A DNA stretch of 64,000 bases from Bradyrhizobium icense. GTDB taxonomy: Bacteria > Pseudomonadota > Alphaproteobacteria > Rhizobiales > Xanthobacteraceae. The notes under the pieces were generated by a model that was not told the DNA's origin, searched no databases, and was given only the letters and a program-made list of their open reading frames with translations. Both the position numbers and the translations under genes were made by a program. Shown here piece by piece: positions 35,661 to 46,451 of this stretch (position 1 is its first letter; the number at the start of each line of letters is the position of its first letter). Where the stretch lies: assembly GCF_001693385.1 (NCBI RefSeq), contig NZ_CP016428.1, positions 5,580,001 through 5,644,000 of the forward strand, read 5' to 3'.

Positions 35661-36047
35661 CTACGCAATACTTGTGCCGGAGGCCGCGAGGCAGGTATTT
35701 GTGCCATTGGAGACAGCACCGCTGGCATCGAGGTTGAGGCCAAACACCCAGCTATTCTTCTGCCAGTTTTAGCCGATCTGGCCGCCTGCCAGGAACACAG
35801 GAGTATCGACGACGACGCCATAGACTGACGGACCGTAGGGATTACTGAAGGATTTTTGGCCGTAACCGACGCCGACGTGCCCGCCAATATATCCTCCGGA
35901 CCAGTTCCACAGGGCCGGTGGCAGTTGTACTGCTGGCACAAGGTCCGCCGAATCGGCTGCACCGCTTGCGACCAGCGCAATCGTTGTCGCTCCCCAAAAA
36001 CGAACTCCAGATCGCATCAAACACTCCGCGGCGCTTTCCCGATCCAC
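35661..36047 (-). pseudogene. outer-membrane beta-barrel protein, truncated with a premature stop
   Basis: It starts with a signal-peptide-like region (ATTIALVASGAADSADLVPA), then WNWSGGYIGGHVGVGYGQKS, the opening of Omp25/Hbp-type barrels. A TAA replaces the usual Tyr codon after FLAGGQIG; the frame continues with NWQKNSWVFGLNLDASGAVS and stops again at 35661. Only the first two or three strands are left out of about eight. Confidence 0.75.
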
Positions 36048-37351
36048 AACCGCGCCTTCAAGCTGCCATCAGTGATGGCACCGCGACTGAAGCAAGCAGC
36101 GTGCCGCTTGGAAATCGAGGGGGGCGCCAGTTACTTCGTACCGGGTGCATGCGTCAGGTTGTGGACAATAGTCTTGAAGCTGACAATCGCGCTGTAGCGT
36201 CCGACCGTATGCTGCGCAGCAGGAAACCGCCTTTCTCGCTGCAGCAGTAGAAGGAGATTCTCGCCTGGACAGGCTTTCGATCTCACCTATGCGAGGCTCA
36301 TGCGAAACGGTGAAAGCCAATGGATATTACCGACGAGCGGAGCCGGCCTGGACGCTGGACCCGTCTACCCGCACAGGGATCGCACCGGCTACGCCGCGCG
36401 TTATCGAAGTTCGGCTGGTTGGGAAAAATCATCGCGAGCGATCAATCACGCAACGCGGCACGCGCAGGAAAGGCTCATCATCAGCGCTTCCAGCTTACCA
36501 CGAATACCCGCGTGATAATAGCAGTCCGGTTCCGGCTTCGCCGTAGTGCGGAGTGGCTTTGCCGCAACACAATTCTTATCGGTTCTGCTCTAGGAAAAGG
36601 AGTTGCCGAGCATGCGTCTCGTGGAGACTAAGCGTAGGCGCCATCCGCAATTCAATTCCGGTTCGGAAAGCCGTATCGGGACGCCTTTCGGGTGGACTGG
36701 ACGTCGCCTGCCGTTCACAGCAAGAGCGCGTTTTCATGTGCACCAAGGTGAACGACTGCGAACATCAGCAGACCAAGGACCTCGCGGTGGATGGTTCTGC
36801 ACACCCACGACCCGGCACGCCGCCGACAGCTATCTCGTTATGGCCAAGAGCGTCAAAACGTTTGAGCGCTTAACGACTGCCCTTCAGCGGCTATGCAAAC
36901 AACGCCGGCCTCGTGGAAAACGGTGACACGTGTTGGTTCTTGCACAATCGATGTCACGGCTTGGTCGCCGCAGGCGACCTGCATCCCGGCGAGCGCCAAG
37001 TCCGCTTTCATGAGGAGAGCACCAAACCATAGTCCAGGCGTCTACAAATGCAAGAAATCACAAGCCGGAGCGAGTCTCCGGGCGCGTTCGGTTGCGGGTG
37101 CCATGCAGACTACCCGCGTGTCTACTACCAGATCCGGTAGATGCCAACGCCAACTTGAGGCCCTAGCGTCCGGCCGTTTTCCCCTGCCGATCATCGAGGA
37201 AACAGTAGTGAAGGCAAAGGACGAGAAGCTAAGAAACGGGCAAAACGGCACACCATGACTGCAGCACCAGGGTGGTTACGCAATGCACATCCTCAGGATC
37301 CTCGGTGTTTTGATTTAACGGCCGCAGAAGGCGACGAATGGCGGGACGCGT
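36048..37351. other. upstream region of the two-module NRPS; no supported gene
   Basis: An ORF at 36612-36926 (MRLVETKRRRHPQ, AGGAG 11 bases upstream) is the best candidate but is Arg-rich without known domains. A lone TGT-N10-ACA occurs at 36931-36946, but no sigma-54 element with GG-N10-GC follows it, so the NRPS promoter is not identified. Confidence 0.35.
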
Positions 37352-40300
37352 ATGCCTACGGAAAATCGATCAGGCAAAAATCAGTTTGTGGAACTTCAAC
37401 CGATCGACGCGATCACCGCGATCGATCGCCTTGCTAGATCGGATCCGCAAAGGGTTGCGCTGAGGTACGGCGCAGACGAACTCACCTACAAAGCGCTGCG
37501 ATTAAGATCGGATGCCCTCGCAAGGACGTTACGAGAGCGGGGCGCTCGCGGCATGGTCGTTGGCTATTGGGGTGAGCGGGACCTCGACTGGGCGACGGCG
37601 GTAGTTGCAATTTTGAGGGCTGGAGCAACATACCTGCCGCTCGATCCATCGTTACCGGCTTCGCGTACATCATTCATGATCGAGCAGAGTCGCTGCGCTC
37701 TGATTATTGGCCCAGACCAGCTGGATTCGCTCAGCCTATGCCAGGCGAGCAGCAAAGGCACCACGCAATTCATAGCGATAGAGGCGGCGCTGCGCGAGGG
37801 CCAGACTTCGCCTGTTGTGCCACCATCGAGCGAGGATGGACTCGCCTACATTCTGTTTACGTCCGGTTCGACCGGCCAGCCTAAAGGCGCAATGATCGAG
37901 CGCGCAGCCCTAAATAATCATTTGGTGGCAAAGATTGATGCCCTAACCCTCACTCGGACGGATTGCATCGCGCAGACGGCATCGCACTGCTTTGACATCT
38001 CGCTGTGGCAGCTTCTGGCAGGGCTTTGCGTCGGAGGCTGTATCGCGATCATTGATGATGCGACACTGAAATCGCCAGTATCCCTTCTCAAAGCAATTCA
38101 AGGGTACGGTGTGACGGTTGTTCAATTCGTTCCGTCGATGCTTGCAATATTTGTTGAATATCTGCAGTCGCTTGCGGCGGCTGAGCGAGCTCTGGACAGT
38201 TTGCGGATTATTTCAACGGTCGGAGAACCTCTAACACCCGGACTGGCGCGTGCGTGGCTTGCCTTATATCCCCGGGTCCCGATTCTCAATCATTACGGGC
38301 CGACCGAGTGCGCGGACGGCGTTACGCATCATCTGGTTTCCGTAGCGCCTGCGCTGGCTGACCCTTATGTGCCGATCGGCAAACAGATTTCTAACCTTGT
38401 GGTTTATGTCGCCGACGGACCGCGGCTGTGCAACACGGGAGAGGTCGGCGAAATCTGTGTTAGCGGCGTTGGTGTCGCCGCTGGTTACGTCAATGATGAT
38501 GTTCGCACCAAGGATGCCTTTGGGCCAAACCCGTTCTCAAACAACCCGTCGTTCCAGCGCCTATACAGGACAGGTGATCTCGGGCGCGTTCGTTCCGATG
38601 GCCTTTTCGAATGTCTTGGTCGACGGGACCGTCAGGTCAAAATCCGCGGGCACAGAATTGAGCTGGGAGAAATCGAGGCCCGCCTCGCCGCTCATCATTT
38701 GGTACGTGGCGCCGTCGCGGTCGCCTCCGTCTGCGCAGGCGTAAAGCTTACGGCGAGAGATATAACCAGGGCCGAGGGGGAAACTGGATCAAGACGACTC
38801 ATCGCGTATGTGTCAGCTCCGGCTGAAGTAACGGAAGGCGAGCTTCAGAACTTTCTTGCCGAAGCGCTTCCCACCTACATGCTCCCAGAAAGAATCATCC
38901 ACCTCGCCAGTATTCCACTGACCAGAAACGGAAAGGTCGATTTTGGAGCATTGCCGGACCCGACCAGTGTTCGCCCTCCATTGCCGACGCCATTCGAGGA
39001 ACCGCAAACAGAGCTCGAAGCCCAGCTGTGTCACATTTGGTCCGGCGTTCTGCGTATTGAGAACATTGGCGTGACGGACCAATTCATAAGCCTCGGCGGA
39101 GACTCGCTCCAGGCAATGCTCATATTGGGCCAGTTGCAGACCCAGCTCGGAGTGAGAACGGATTTCAGGCTGGTCCTGAATGGAACGATCCGATCTCTTG
39201 CGGCTTCGATCTCGGCCCGGGTCGACTCCAAACCGTGCACAGCCCCGACGTACGGAAAGCTTATGCGATCGCCTCTGACGCGAGTTCAGGAGCACCTATG
39301 GTTTCTCTCGCAGCTCGATCCGTCTGCCAGGAACTACATCATTCAAGGCGGCCTGCGAATAAGGGGCATGATCGATCTGGCGGCGTTCAATCGCGCCTGG
39401 ACCGATGTCGTTCATTCCCATCAGGCACTTTCGGCACGCTTTATCGACGAGGACGGTCCGGTTCAGCTTTTTGATACTCCGCAATGCGCAACTCTTGAAT
39501 TGACTGATGCATCTCATCTCACGTCGCAGGAAGCTGAGAAGCTGGTCGCAGAGTTACGGCGAACAGAGCTGAACGGCCGCTTTGATCTCAGCCAAGGCCA
39601 TCTGTTTCGCGCGCGCATGATCCGTTTTGGACCTGATAACCATCTCATACTGATCACCGCTCACGAAATTATCATCGATGCCTGGTCGATCTCTGTTCTA
39701 CTCAGGGACCTTCGACAAAGGTACGCAGATGCCGCGGCGTTCTTGCCGGAGAACCGTGCGTCACTCTCGACCTACGCGGTCTGGGAAACACAACACGCTA
39801 CTCCAGAGGCGCTGGCCAACCAACGTAGCTATTGGCGTCGTCAGATTGGCGATGATCCGCCGGTGCTTTCGTTTGGAACGGGACGAGCGCGGCCGCAGAC
39901 AAATTCCTACCGCGGCGCCTCGCATGCGGTGCTGCTTGGCAGCGAGCTCTCCAATCAGGTACGTGAGTTTGCGCGCCGACATAGGTGCACCACGTCGACA
40001 ACACTCCTGGCATGCTTCAAGCTGCTGCTGCGGACGTATAGCGGTCAGGATGATATTATCGTTGGCATACCGCACGTCGTAAGGGATCAACCTGGCAGCG
40101 CCGAAATTGTTGGCTTTTTCCTGAATATGCTGCCAATCCGCACCGCGATCGATGTCGGCCAGTCCTTTGCGGTTCAAGCCTTGCGCATCCAGGGCCTGGT
40201 CAGCGATGCCATCGCAAATTCGGCATATCCCTTCGGCTGGATGGTAAGGGATACCCGGCTACATCGCGAAGCGGGACGATCACCGATCTTCCAGGTCATG

Positions 40301-43300
40301 TTCAACATGTACTCCGAGGCCGCGGAGCCACTTGGCCAACATGAGTTGGATCTGACATTCCGCGAATATGAGACCGGCTATGTAAAATTCGATCTGACCT
40401 TGTATGCACAAGATCAGGGCGATGAAATTGCCCTCCAGCTCGCGTATGCGGAAGACATATTTTCCAGCGATCTGATTCTCCGCATGGCCGACAATCTGCG
40501 CTGTCTGATTGCAGCCTGCGTTGAGAAGCCGCTTGCGCCCATTAAAGATCTGAGCTGCCTCAGCGCGTCAGACGTCACTATGCTGGACTCGCTGAATAGC
40601 TCGGCGCAGCCATATGAGACTGAATGTCCGCTTATCGAAGCGTTCGAGCAAATCAGCGTCTCAAATCGCAGCCAAGTGGCATATTTTGGTGATTTCGGTG
40701 AGATCACATTCGACCGCCTGCGTGAGCGCGTAACAGCTATCAGGTCGTTACTGCGGGCTTCCGACGTGGGGGCTGGCGATATGGTCGCCATGCTGGTCGA
40801 CCGGACGCCTGACGTGGCCGCTGTCATTCTTGCGGCACGAGCCTTGCAGTCCATTGTTGTCCCTATATCGCCGGATTATCCGCGTGATCGGATCGAACAT
40901 ATCTTGCGAGATAGTCAGGCAAAGCTTTTGGTTCACGCAAATACCTCTGATCTTGGTTTTGACGTGCCGTCGATTTCTCTATTGACCCTTGAAGGGTGCG
41001 GCGCGCCCGCGCACGATTTTGAGTGCAGCGACAAACCATCAGATCAGGGAATTGCGAGCCTCATATACACCTCGTCCTCAACCGGGAAGGCGAAGGGGGT
41101 TCTTATACCGGAATCGGCAATTCTCAATCGACTGAACTGGATGTGGCGACGCTTTCCGTTCGACAGTACCGACGTGATGGTTGTCCAGAAGTCCGCATCA
41201 CTTGTTGCGTCGGCATGGGAGTACTTTGGGGGGCTTCTGAGAGGTGTGCCCACGCTGATCTTGACCCAAGAGCAGTTGCTCGATCCAGATCTGTTGTTGT
41301 GCACGTTGGCGAGACGTCGCGTGACACACTTATTTGCCTCGCCGCCGCTCCTATCCGGCCTCATTGCTTCACAAGAACGGCACCCACGACCGACCGCCTT
41401 GCGGTTGGTCACAAGCAGCGCCGAACCGATGCCTTCTTCGCTCCCGGTTCGCTGGCATGCGTATTTCCCGGACGTCCCGTTGTGGAACTTCTATGGTGCT
41501 ACGGAATGTGCATCCAATGCAGCAGTCTACGAAACATCGGATGCCTACGACGGCTCGTCGCTCGTCCCCGTTGGGCGGCCAATCGATAACGTCAAACTGT
41601 ACGTGCTCGATGCACAGTTGAAGAGAGTTCCTGTCGGGGTCGCCGGCGAACTCTGCATCGCGGGACGCTGCGTGAGCGCTGGGTACTGGCGAGATCAAGA
41701 TAGGACCAACCGCTGTTTCGTGCCGAATCCGTATGATGACGGACAATACAGCGTTCTTTATCGAAGTGGCGATATCGCACGCATCTCAACCAGCGGCCTT
41801 CTCGAGATTTGCGGCCGATCGGACAACCAGGTCAAAGTACGGGGCTTTCGCATTGAGCTGGAGGAGGTCGAAGCGGCCCTTGAGTCTCATCCGGCAATCG
41901 CAAAGGCCGCGGTCGTCGCAGAAGGCGCGGATGACCATCGTCGCTTGACCGCTAGCGTGGTTCCGGCTCGCGACAGTCTAAGCTCTGGAGATATTGTCAC
42001 CCACCTGCGCCACATATTGCCATCCTACATGATTCCCGCCGCCTTCCGTTTGGTTGACACTATCCCCCTTACGGCGAGCGGAAAGATAGATCGTGCTCGC
42101 CTGTCGTCCGTTCCTTACCGCGAGGTCGGGCCTGTTCCATCTGCTGAGCCCCGCACGAGGACGGAGCATATTCTTGCCGGGATCTGGCAGGATCTATTAG
42201 GCGCCAAGTGGGTCGGAATCGATCAGAGCTTCTTTGATATCGGCGGAGACTCTCTTCTGAGCGTGCGCTGCGTCACGCTGGCGCGCAAAGCCGGGCTGAA
42301 TCTCACCGTCGACCAACTCTATCGAACACCGACCATCAGGGAATTGGCGGCAGACGGAGCTGCGGTTACACTCCATAGCTTCCCTTCCGCAGATGGCTCA
42401 TTGCCAGTTACCCCCGCAATCTCATCTTGGTACCGTCTTGTCGGCTTCGATGAGCATTTCAACATCGGCGATCTGTTCTTCTTGCCCGGCGGCGTCCTGA
42501 ATATCCAAATCCTGGAGCGCGCCCTTGCCCATGTCATGGATAGGCACGAAGGCCTCAGACTCCGTATTGCCCGAACCGGCGATGGTCTACGCCTGACAAT
42601 CGGACCTTCCGTGGCCGAACGCCTCGTGGAGGAGATCGATCTTGTCGGAATGAACGGCCTACAGCAGCGTAAGGCAATCGAGAGCATCTCAGCAAGACGT
42701 CAACATACCTTTCGCTTTGACGGCCAGACGTCTCTTGTTAACGCCACGGTGTTCCGCACATCGCAAAGCGGCGATTACTATCTGCTGGTCCTGATGCATC
42801 ATTTTGTAGCCGACGGGATAGGCTATCGACTGTTCCTGGAAGCATTGGATGCGGCGTACAACGCCGTTGCCTCAGGCCACGCCGTGAGTGGTCCTGAGAA
42901 CATACAAATGCTCTCTCCATGGTTGAAGCGCCTTGAGCACTACGCGAACAGCGAAGCGCCAGCCGAACTCAAATACTGGGAGAGCATTGACTACCGTCAG
43001 TTCAATTTACACGTCAGCGCCACTTCATCGGCCGGCGCGAGCTTTTCGAAAGTAACCGCGAGAGAGCTTCACTATGCACGTCTTGAAGGCCGCATGGATG
43101 AAGCGAATTTCCGATCCCTTTGGGAAGATCAGGCCAAGTACCATTTTGAGATTGATAAAGAAGCGACAGCTGATCTCCTCAATATTACAGCCAGATCGGC
43201 GCATTGCCAGGACGTTGATGTGTTTCTAGCCGCCATATCTGGCGCCTGTGGACGCGTTTTCGGCAACTACTCGCTCTGGATTGATAGCCTTACCTCAACT

Positions 43301-43819
43301 CGAGGTCGGCTGTTTGACGATCTCGATCCATCTCAGATCATCGGCTTTATCAGCGAGCTCGTTCCGCTTCCCTTGAGTCTCACCGGAACGGAGCCCCGTC
43401 CCGATCGTGCTCGTTCAATATACCGCCAGCGCAATGCCCTGCCGCGCAGGGGAATAGGCTTTCGGGCCATAAAATTCCTAAACCGAGATCCAGCCGTGCG
43501 GAGCCGGATCGATCGCCTCCCCTTACCCAAAATTGGATTGAATTATCGAGCGGGTTTGCAGCGCCATTTTCCACGCCGTCTCCTAGCCAAGGACCCTTCT
43601 CCACTCTGGGTCGGCGAAGACAGGGATGAAGCGGCCGTGATTCGGCTAATCTGGTTCGATGTCGGATATCAAGCCGGCCATCTACAGATCGAAACGAGGT
43701 ATAATCCAACCGAGATCGGTTATGAGGTGACCCACAATCTTTGCACGGTGTTGCAACAGGAGCTGTTGCAGACGATCAGCGAATTCGGAAGAGCTCGCGA
43801 CACTTTCAACGATGAATGA
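37352..43819 (+). CDS. two-module NRPS (A-T-C-A-T-C)
   Basis: Protein of 2155 residues. A1 (about 15-510): LFTSGSTGQPKGAMI, FDISLWQL, HYGPTECADG. T1: SLGGDSLQAM (about 580). C1 (about 635-1080): the usual HHxxxDG is HEIIIDA (about 770), losing the catalytic second His and the Gly. A2 (about 1100-1590): YTSSSTGKAKGVLI, with no clear FDxS before WEYFGG, and FYGATECASN. T2: IGGDSLLSVR (about 1630). C2 (about 1690-2150): HHFVADG is intact. There is no thioesterase or reductase; release may be by the terminal C domain with an amine or alcohol acceptor. It should assemble two amino-acid units, though C1 may be inactive or do non-standard chemistry. It is coupled to a MATE exporter by an 8-base overlap. 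Substrates are not predicted. Confidence 0.92.
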   Translation: MPTENRSGKNQFVELQPIDAITAIDRLARSDPQRVALRYGADELTYKALRLRSDALARTLRERGARGMVVGYWGERDLDWATAVVAILRAGATYLPLDPSLPASRTSFMIEQSRCALIIGPDQLDSLSLCQASSKGTTQFIAIEAALREGQTSPVVPPSSEDGLAYILFTSGSTGQPKGAMIERAALNNHLVAKIDALTLTRTDCIAQTASHCFDISLWQLLAGLCVGGCIAIIDDATLKSPVSLLKAIQGYGVTVVQFVPSMLAIFVEYLQSLAAAERALDSLRIISTVGEPLTPGLARAWLALYPRVPILNHYGPTECADGVTHHLVSVAPALADPYVPIGKQISNLVVYVADGPRLCNTGEVGEICVSGVGVAAGYVNDDVRTKDAFGPNPFSNNPSFQRLYRTGDLGRVRSDGLFECLGRRDRQVKIRGHRIELGEIEARLAAHHLVRGAVAVASVCAGVKLTARDITRAEGETGSRRLIAYVSAPAEVTEGELQNFLAEALPTYMLPERIIHLASIPLTRNGKVDFGALPDPTSVRPPLPTPFEEPQTELEAQLCHIWSGVLRIENIGVTDQFISLGGDSLQAMLILGQLQTQLGVRTDFRLVLNGTIRSLAASISARVDSKPCTAPTYGKLMRSPLTRVQEHLWFLSQLDPSARNYIIQGGLRIRGMIDLAAFNRAWTDVVHSHQALSARFIDEDGPVQLFDTPQCATLELTDASHLTSQEAEKLVAELRRTELNGRFDLSQGHLFRARMIRFGPDNHLILITAHEIIIDAWSISVLLRDLRQRYADAAAFLPENRASLSTYAVWETQHATPEALANQRSYWRRQIGDDPPVLSFGTGRARPQTNSYRGASHAVLLGSELSNQVREFARRHRCTTSTTLLACFKLLLRTYSGQDDIIVGIPHVVRDQPGSAEIVGFFLNMLPIRTAIDVGQSFAVQALRIQGLVSDAIANSAYPFGWMVRDTRLHREAGRSPIFQVMFNMYSEAAEPLGQHELDLTFREYETGYVKFDLTLYAQDQGDEIALQLAYAEDIFSSDLILRMADNLRCLIAACVEKPLAPIKDLSCLSASDVTMLDSLNSSAQPYETECPLIEAFEQISVSNRSQVAYFGDFGEITFDRLRERVTAIRSLLRASDVGAGDMVAMLVDRTPDVAAVILAARALQSIVVPISPDYPRDRIEHILRDSQAKLLVHANTSDLGFDVPSISLLTLEGCGAPAHDFECSDKPSDQGIASLIYTSSSTGKAKGVLIPESAILNRLNWMWRRFPFDSTDVMVVQKSASLVASAWEYFGGLLRGVPTLILTQEQLLDPDLLLCTLARRRVTHLFASPPLLSGLIASQERHPRPTALRLVTSSAEPMPSSLPVRWHAYFPDVPLWNFYGATECASNAAVYETSDAYDGSSLVPVGRPIDNVKLYVLDAQLKRVPVGVAGELCIAGRCVSAGYWRDQDRTNRCFVPNPYDDGQYSVLYRSGDIARISTSGLLEICGRSDNQVKVRGFRIELEEVEAALESHPAIAKAAVVAEGADDHRRLTASVVPARDSLSSGDIVTHLRHILPSYMIPAAFRLVDTIPLTASGKIDRARLSSVPYREVGPVPSAEPRTRTEHILAGIWQDLLGAKWVGIDQSFFDIGGDSLLSVRCVTLARKAGLNLTVDQLYRTPTIRELAADGAAVTLHSFPSADGSLPVTPAISSWYRLVGFDEHFNIGDLFFLPGGVLNIQILERALAHVMDRHEGLRLRIARTGDGLRLTIGPSVAERLVEEIDLVGMNGLQQRKAIESISARRQHTFRFDGQTSLVNATVFRTSQSGDYYLLVLMHHFVADGIGYRLFLEALDAAYNAVASGHAVSGPENIQMLSPWLKRLEHYANSEAPAELKYWESIDYRQFNLHVSATSSAGASFSKVTARELHYARLEGRMDEANFRSLWEDQAKYHFEIDKEATADLLNITARSAHCQDVDVFLAAISGACGRVFGNYSLWIDSLTSTRGRLFDDLDPSQIIGFISELVPLPLSLTGTEPRPDRARSIYRQRNALPRRGIGFRAIKFLNRDPAVRSRIDRLPLPKIGLNYRAGLQRHFPRRLLAKDPSPLWVGEDRDEAAVIRLIWFDVGYQAGHLQIETRYNPTEIGYEVTHNLCTVLQQELLQTISEFGRARDTFNDE

Positions 43820-45218
43820 GCCGGATGCGGAATTCGTCGTCGAGATCGATCGCGATGTCTCGCCAAAGAAAAAGCAGCACATCGATCTATCGGACTCCAA
43901 TCTCGCGAGTCTTATCCTGCGGCTCGCCATTCCGTCTGTTGTTGGCTTATCGATCAACGCGTTGCAGCAGGTCGTCAACGCGATCTTTGTTGGCGCACTT
44001 GGCACGCAAGCGATCGCAGCTGTCAGCATGACCTTGCCGATCGTGGTCCTGCTCGCGGCAGTCGGACAGGGGATCGGTGTTGGAACAGCGTCGTTCATAT
44101 CTCGTCATCTTGGCGCTGGTGAGTACCTGGAGGCGAGTCGAGGTGCGAGTACTGCACTCGCGCTCGCCGCTCCGATCGGCATCTGCTTTACCATCGCTCT
44201 GCTTCTAAACCTGCGAGGGATATTCGAAACGCTCGGGGCAACTCCAACCATTATGCCCGGAGCGATCGACTACGCGGGTACGCTTTTGTTCGGGTACACC
44301 CTGATGCTTCTTAACATCATCAACGGCTTCATCGTCAGAGCCGAAGGCAACACACGATTCAGCATGTGGACGATGTTTACTGCCTTCATACTGAACGCTG
44401 TGCTTGATCCCGTCTTCATATTCTTACTGGACCTCGGTGTGCGAGGCGCAGCCCTCGCAACGCTGGTATCTCAAATCGCCGCTATTAGCCTGTATATCGC
44501 GTATTTTACGAAGCTTCGCGGGATAGTCCTCGTCAGGATATCTCACATCTCGCTGCGAGCAGATCGCATCAAACAGCTCGCGTTCGTAGGGGCGCCGGCA
44601 ACCATGACCAGTATTTTATCTGCTATTGCCGTTATGCTCTTGTACGGAGCTGCTGCGCCGTTTGGCGACGATTCCATCGCAGCCGTGGGAATAGCTGTGC
44701 GAATCTTGACGATCGGCGCACTGCCTATCACGGGCTTCTGTATAGGCTCTCAAGCTGTCCTTGGTTTCGGTTGGGGCGCACGCGACTTTGCTCGTGTATT
44801 GAAGGCTGCGAAGTTCATGCTCTCCGTGACTGTCGCTCTTTCCGTCGCTTATTCTGTGGCCGTTGTGATTTTTGCCCGGCCTTTGGTCAGGCTGTTCAGC
44901 GATAGCGATAAGGTCACGGAAATTGCCGTCTCGACCTGCATCGTCTTCCATCTCTTTTTTGGACTTTTCGGTATTCAGAGTGTCGTGACGACAATGCTTC
45001 AGTCGTTCGGGAGAGCACGCCTCAGTGCGGTTGTGTCCTTGGCTAGGCAGGGCTTTCTCTTCATACCGGCCGTACTGTTATTCCCGGTCATATGGGGTTT
45101 CAACGGACTGTTGGCCAGTCAAGCAATTGCTGAGCTGGGCGCCGGAATGATCGCGCTGTTCGTCATGTTCCGCCAGTTCGCTGAGCTCAATCGAGCGCTT
45201 CTGGATGCTCAGTCTTGA
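43812..45218 (+). CDS. MATE-family exporter
   Basis: Protein of 468 residues with about 12 membrane segments in the two-bundle MATE/NorM pattern (LAIPSVVGLSINALQQVVNA, VGQGIGVGTASFISRHLGAG, a repeat AFVGAPATMTSILSAIAVML in the second half, and FCIGSQAVLGFGWGARDF). It exchanges cations for amphipathic solutes. Its ATG lies inside the last codons of the NRPS, so both are translated together. It is the obvious exporter of the NRPS product. Confidence 0.9.
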   Translation: MNEPDAEFVVEIDRDVSPKKKQHIDLSDSNLASLILRLAIPSVVGLSINALQQVVNAIFVGALGTQAIAAVSMTLPIVVLLAAVGQGIGVGTASFISRHLGAGEYLEASRGASTALALAAPIGICFTIALLLNLRGIFETLGATPTIMPGAIDYAGTLLFGYTLMLLNIINGFIVRAEGNTRFSMWTMFTAFILNAVLDPVFIFLLDLGVRGAALATLVSQIAAISLYIAYFTKLRGIVLVRISHISLRADRIKQLAFVGAPATMTSILSAIAVMLLYGAAAPFGDDSIAAVGIAVRILTIGALPITGFCIGSQAVLGFGWGARDFARVLKAAKFMLSVTVALSVAYSVAVVIFARPLVRLFSDSDKVTEIAVSTCIVFHLFFGLFGIQSVVTTMLQSFGRARLSAVVSLARQGFLFIPAVLLFPVIWGFNGLLASQAIAELGAGMIALFVMFRQFAELNRALLDAQS

Positions 45219-45850
45219 AGATGATTCTGGTGAAGACCTCGTCAAAATGCTTCTTATCGACCTCGCGGACACGGGCCATTCGGGCATAGTCGGAGACACT
45301 GCTGTGAACGGCCCAGAGCTCGTCTGCAAGCCGTTGCAGCGGCGGCGGCAGGTCGAGATGAGCAGCCGCGCTGCTTGACCAGACAGTATCGCCGCCAAAT
45401 TGGGGACTACAACGGCTTGCAGCACCAAAATCCTAGGGAATAGCCATCGGCAAGGTCCCACCGGCCTGCCACATCGGCCCGGCCAGCTCCGCGAGCAGGA
45501 TCAAGCTCGAGGATCGATTTCCCTTGGTGACAACGAGCGTCGGAAGCGGCACCAGCTTTCCCAAACGGGCAGCGAATCGCCCCTGCTCGGCGGCATCGTG
45601 ATGACAATGGTCGCGGAAAAGATGACCTTGTGCTCGAGTAGCACCCTTTGATCGCAGCAATCGTCGGATCCCGCAAATGCGTGCCGGTGGCGAAAACAGC
45701 GCATCAAACCGTTCATTAATCAAAGGAAATAGCTCATCCTGGCGCAGACACAGCGTAGCCGCGTGTTTTGTCCTGCTGTATTGTCGCGGATACAACAAGC
45801 GCAGGCGCCAGAAGCAATAAGACTTCTCGGGCGCCGCCCGACGCACGCAA
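45187..45850 (-). pseudogene. decayed gene, unidentified
   Basis: The minus strand shows coding-like runs in changing frames, for example LPPPLQRLADELWAVHSSVS plus DYARMARVREVDKKHFDEVF ending at 45187, and LAGPMWQAGGTLPMAIP near 45440. The runs do not join without frameshifts, and I do not recognise the family. It converges on the MATE gene. Confidence 0.35.
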
Positions 45851-45973
45851 CACCGCGATCAGCGCATACACGTCGGGTTCCGGCTCCGGCAGTGAGCTTT
45901 CAGAAAGTTGTCCATTTGGCCCTGACCGAGGAAGCTGAGATTGTCGTGCTTCAGTTTCGGTGGGGAGAGCCGA

Positions 45974-46350
45974 ATGGATACCCACAAGAATGCGCCTCTG
46001 ACGCCGAAAGGTCGAGAGGCAATGGTGCGGAGCGTGAGCGAGGGCGGCTCTTGCCCTTGGTGCGGGCTCGATATGGCGCGCAGGCCCGCGGACATCATGT
46101 GGCGTCGAAAGACAACACCGATTCACGAGCTCGAGCGGTACATGTGCTGCCGGCACTGCTCTGAGCTACAAGGCTATCCTTTCGAGCGCAGCCATTGGTT
46201 GCGCTGCGCCAAAACAAATTACCGATCCCGATCCGCGACGCCGAACGCGATCGCTGGCGTTGTCCGGGGGTTTCATGGACGCGGCAAAGATTGCAATGGG
46301 CCACGTGCAGGCTCACGGCTGCGCCGTAGTGATCCAGCTTTTGAGATGGT
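45974..46350 (+). pseudogene. fused fragments: transposase N-terminus and zinc-ribbon small protein
   Basis: MDTHKNAPLTPKGREAMVRS is the N-terminus of an IS481-type transposase. It runs straight into a different small protein with CPWCG...LERYMCCRHCSELQGYPF ERSH (two CxxC pairs), which resembles a short zinc-ribbon protein often found in rhizobia. The frame then shifts. The fusion of the two looks accidental. Confidence 0.45.
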
Positions 46351-46451
46351 GAGTCGCGCGAATCCACTTTCTTGCTCATGCGGAGCGCAAGGTGCTCCAC
46401 ATAGTTGGTCGAAATGTTCTAGGATCGCATTCGAGACGGATCCAAGCATGC

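Noticed and set aside
36931..36946. TGT-N10-ACA site upstream of the two-module NRPS
   Set aside because: No GG-N10-GC promoter follows within 300 bases; single sites are expected by chance about every 4 kb.
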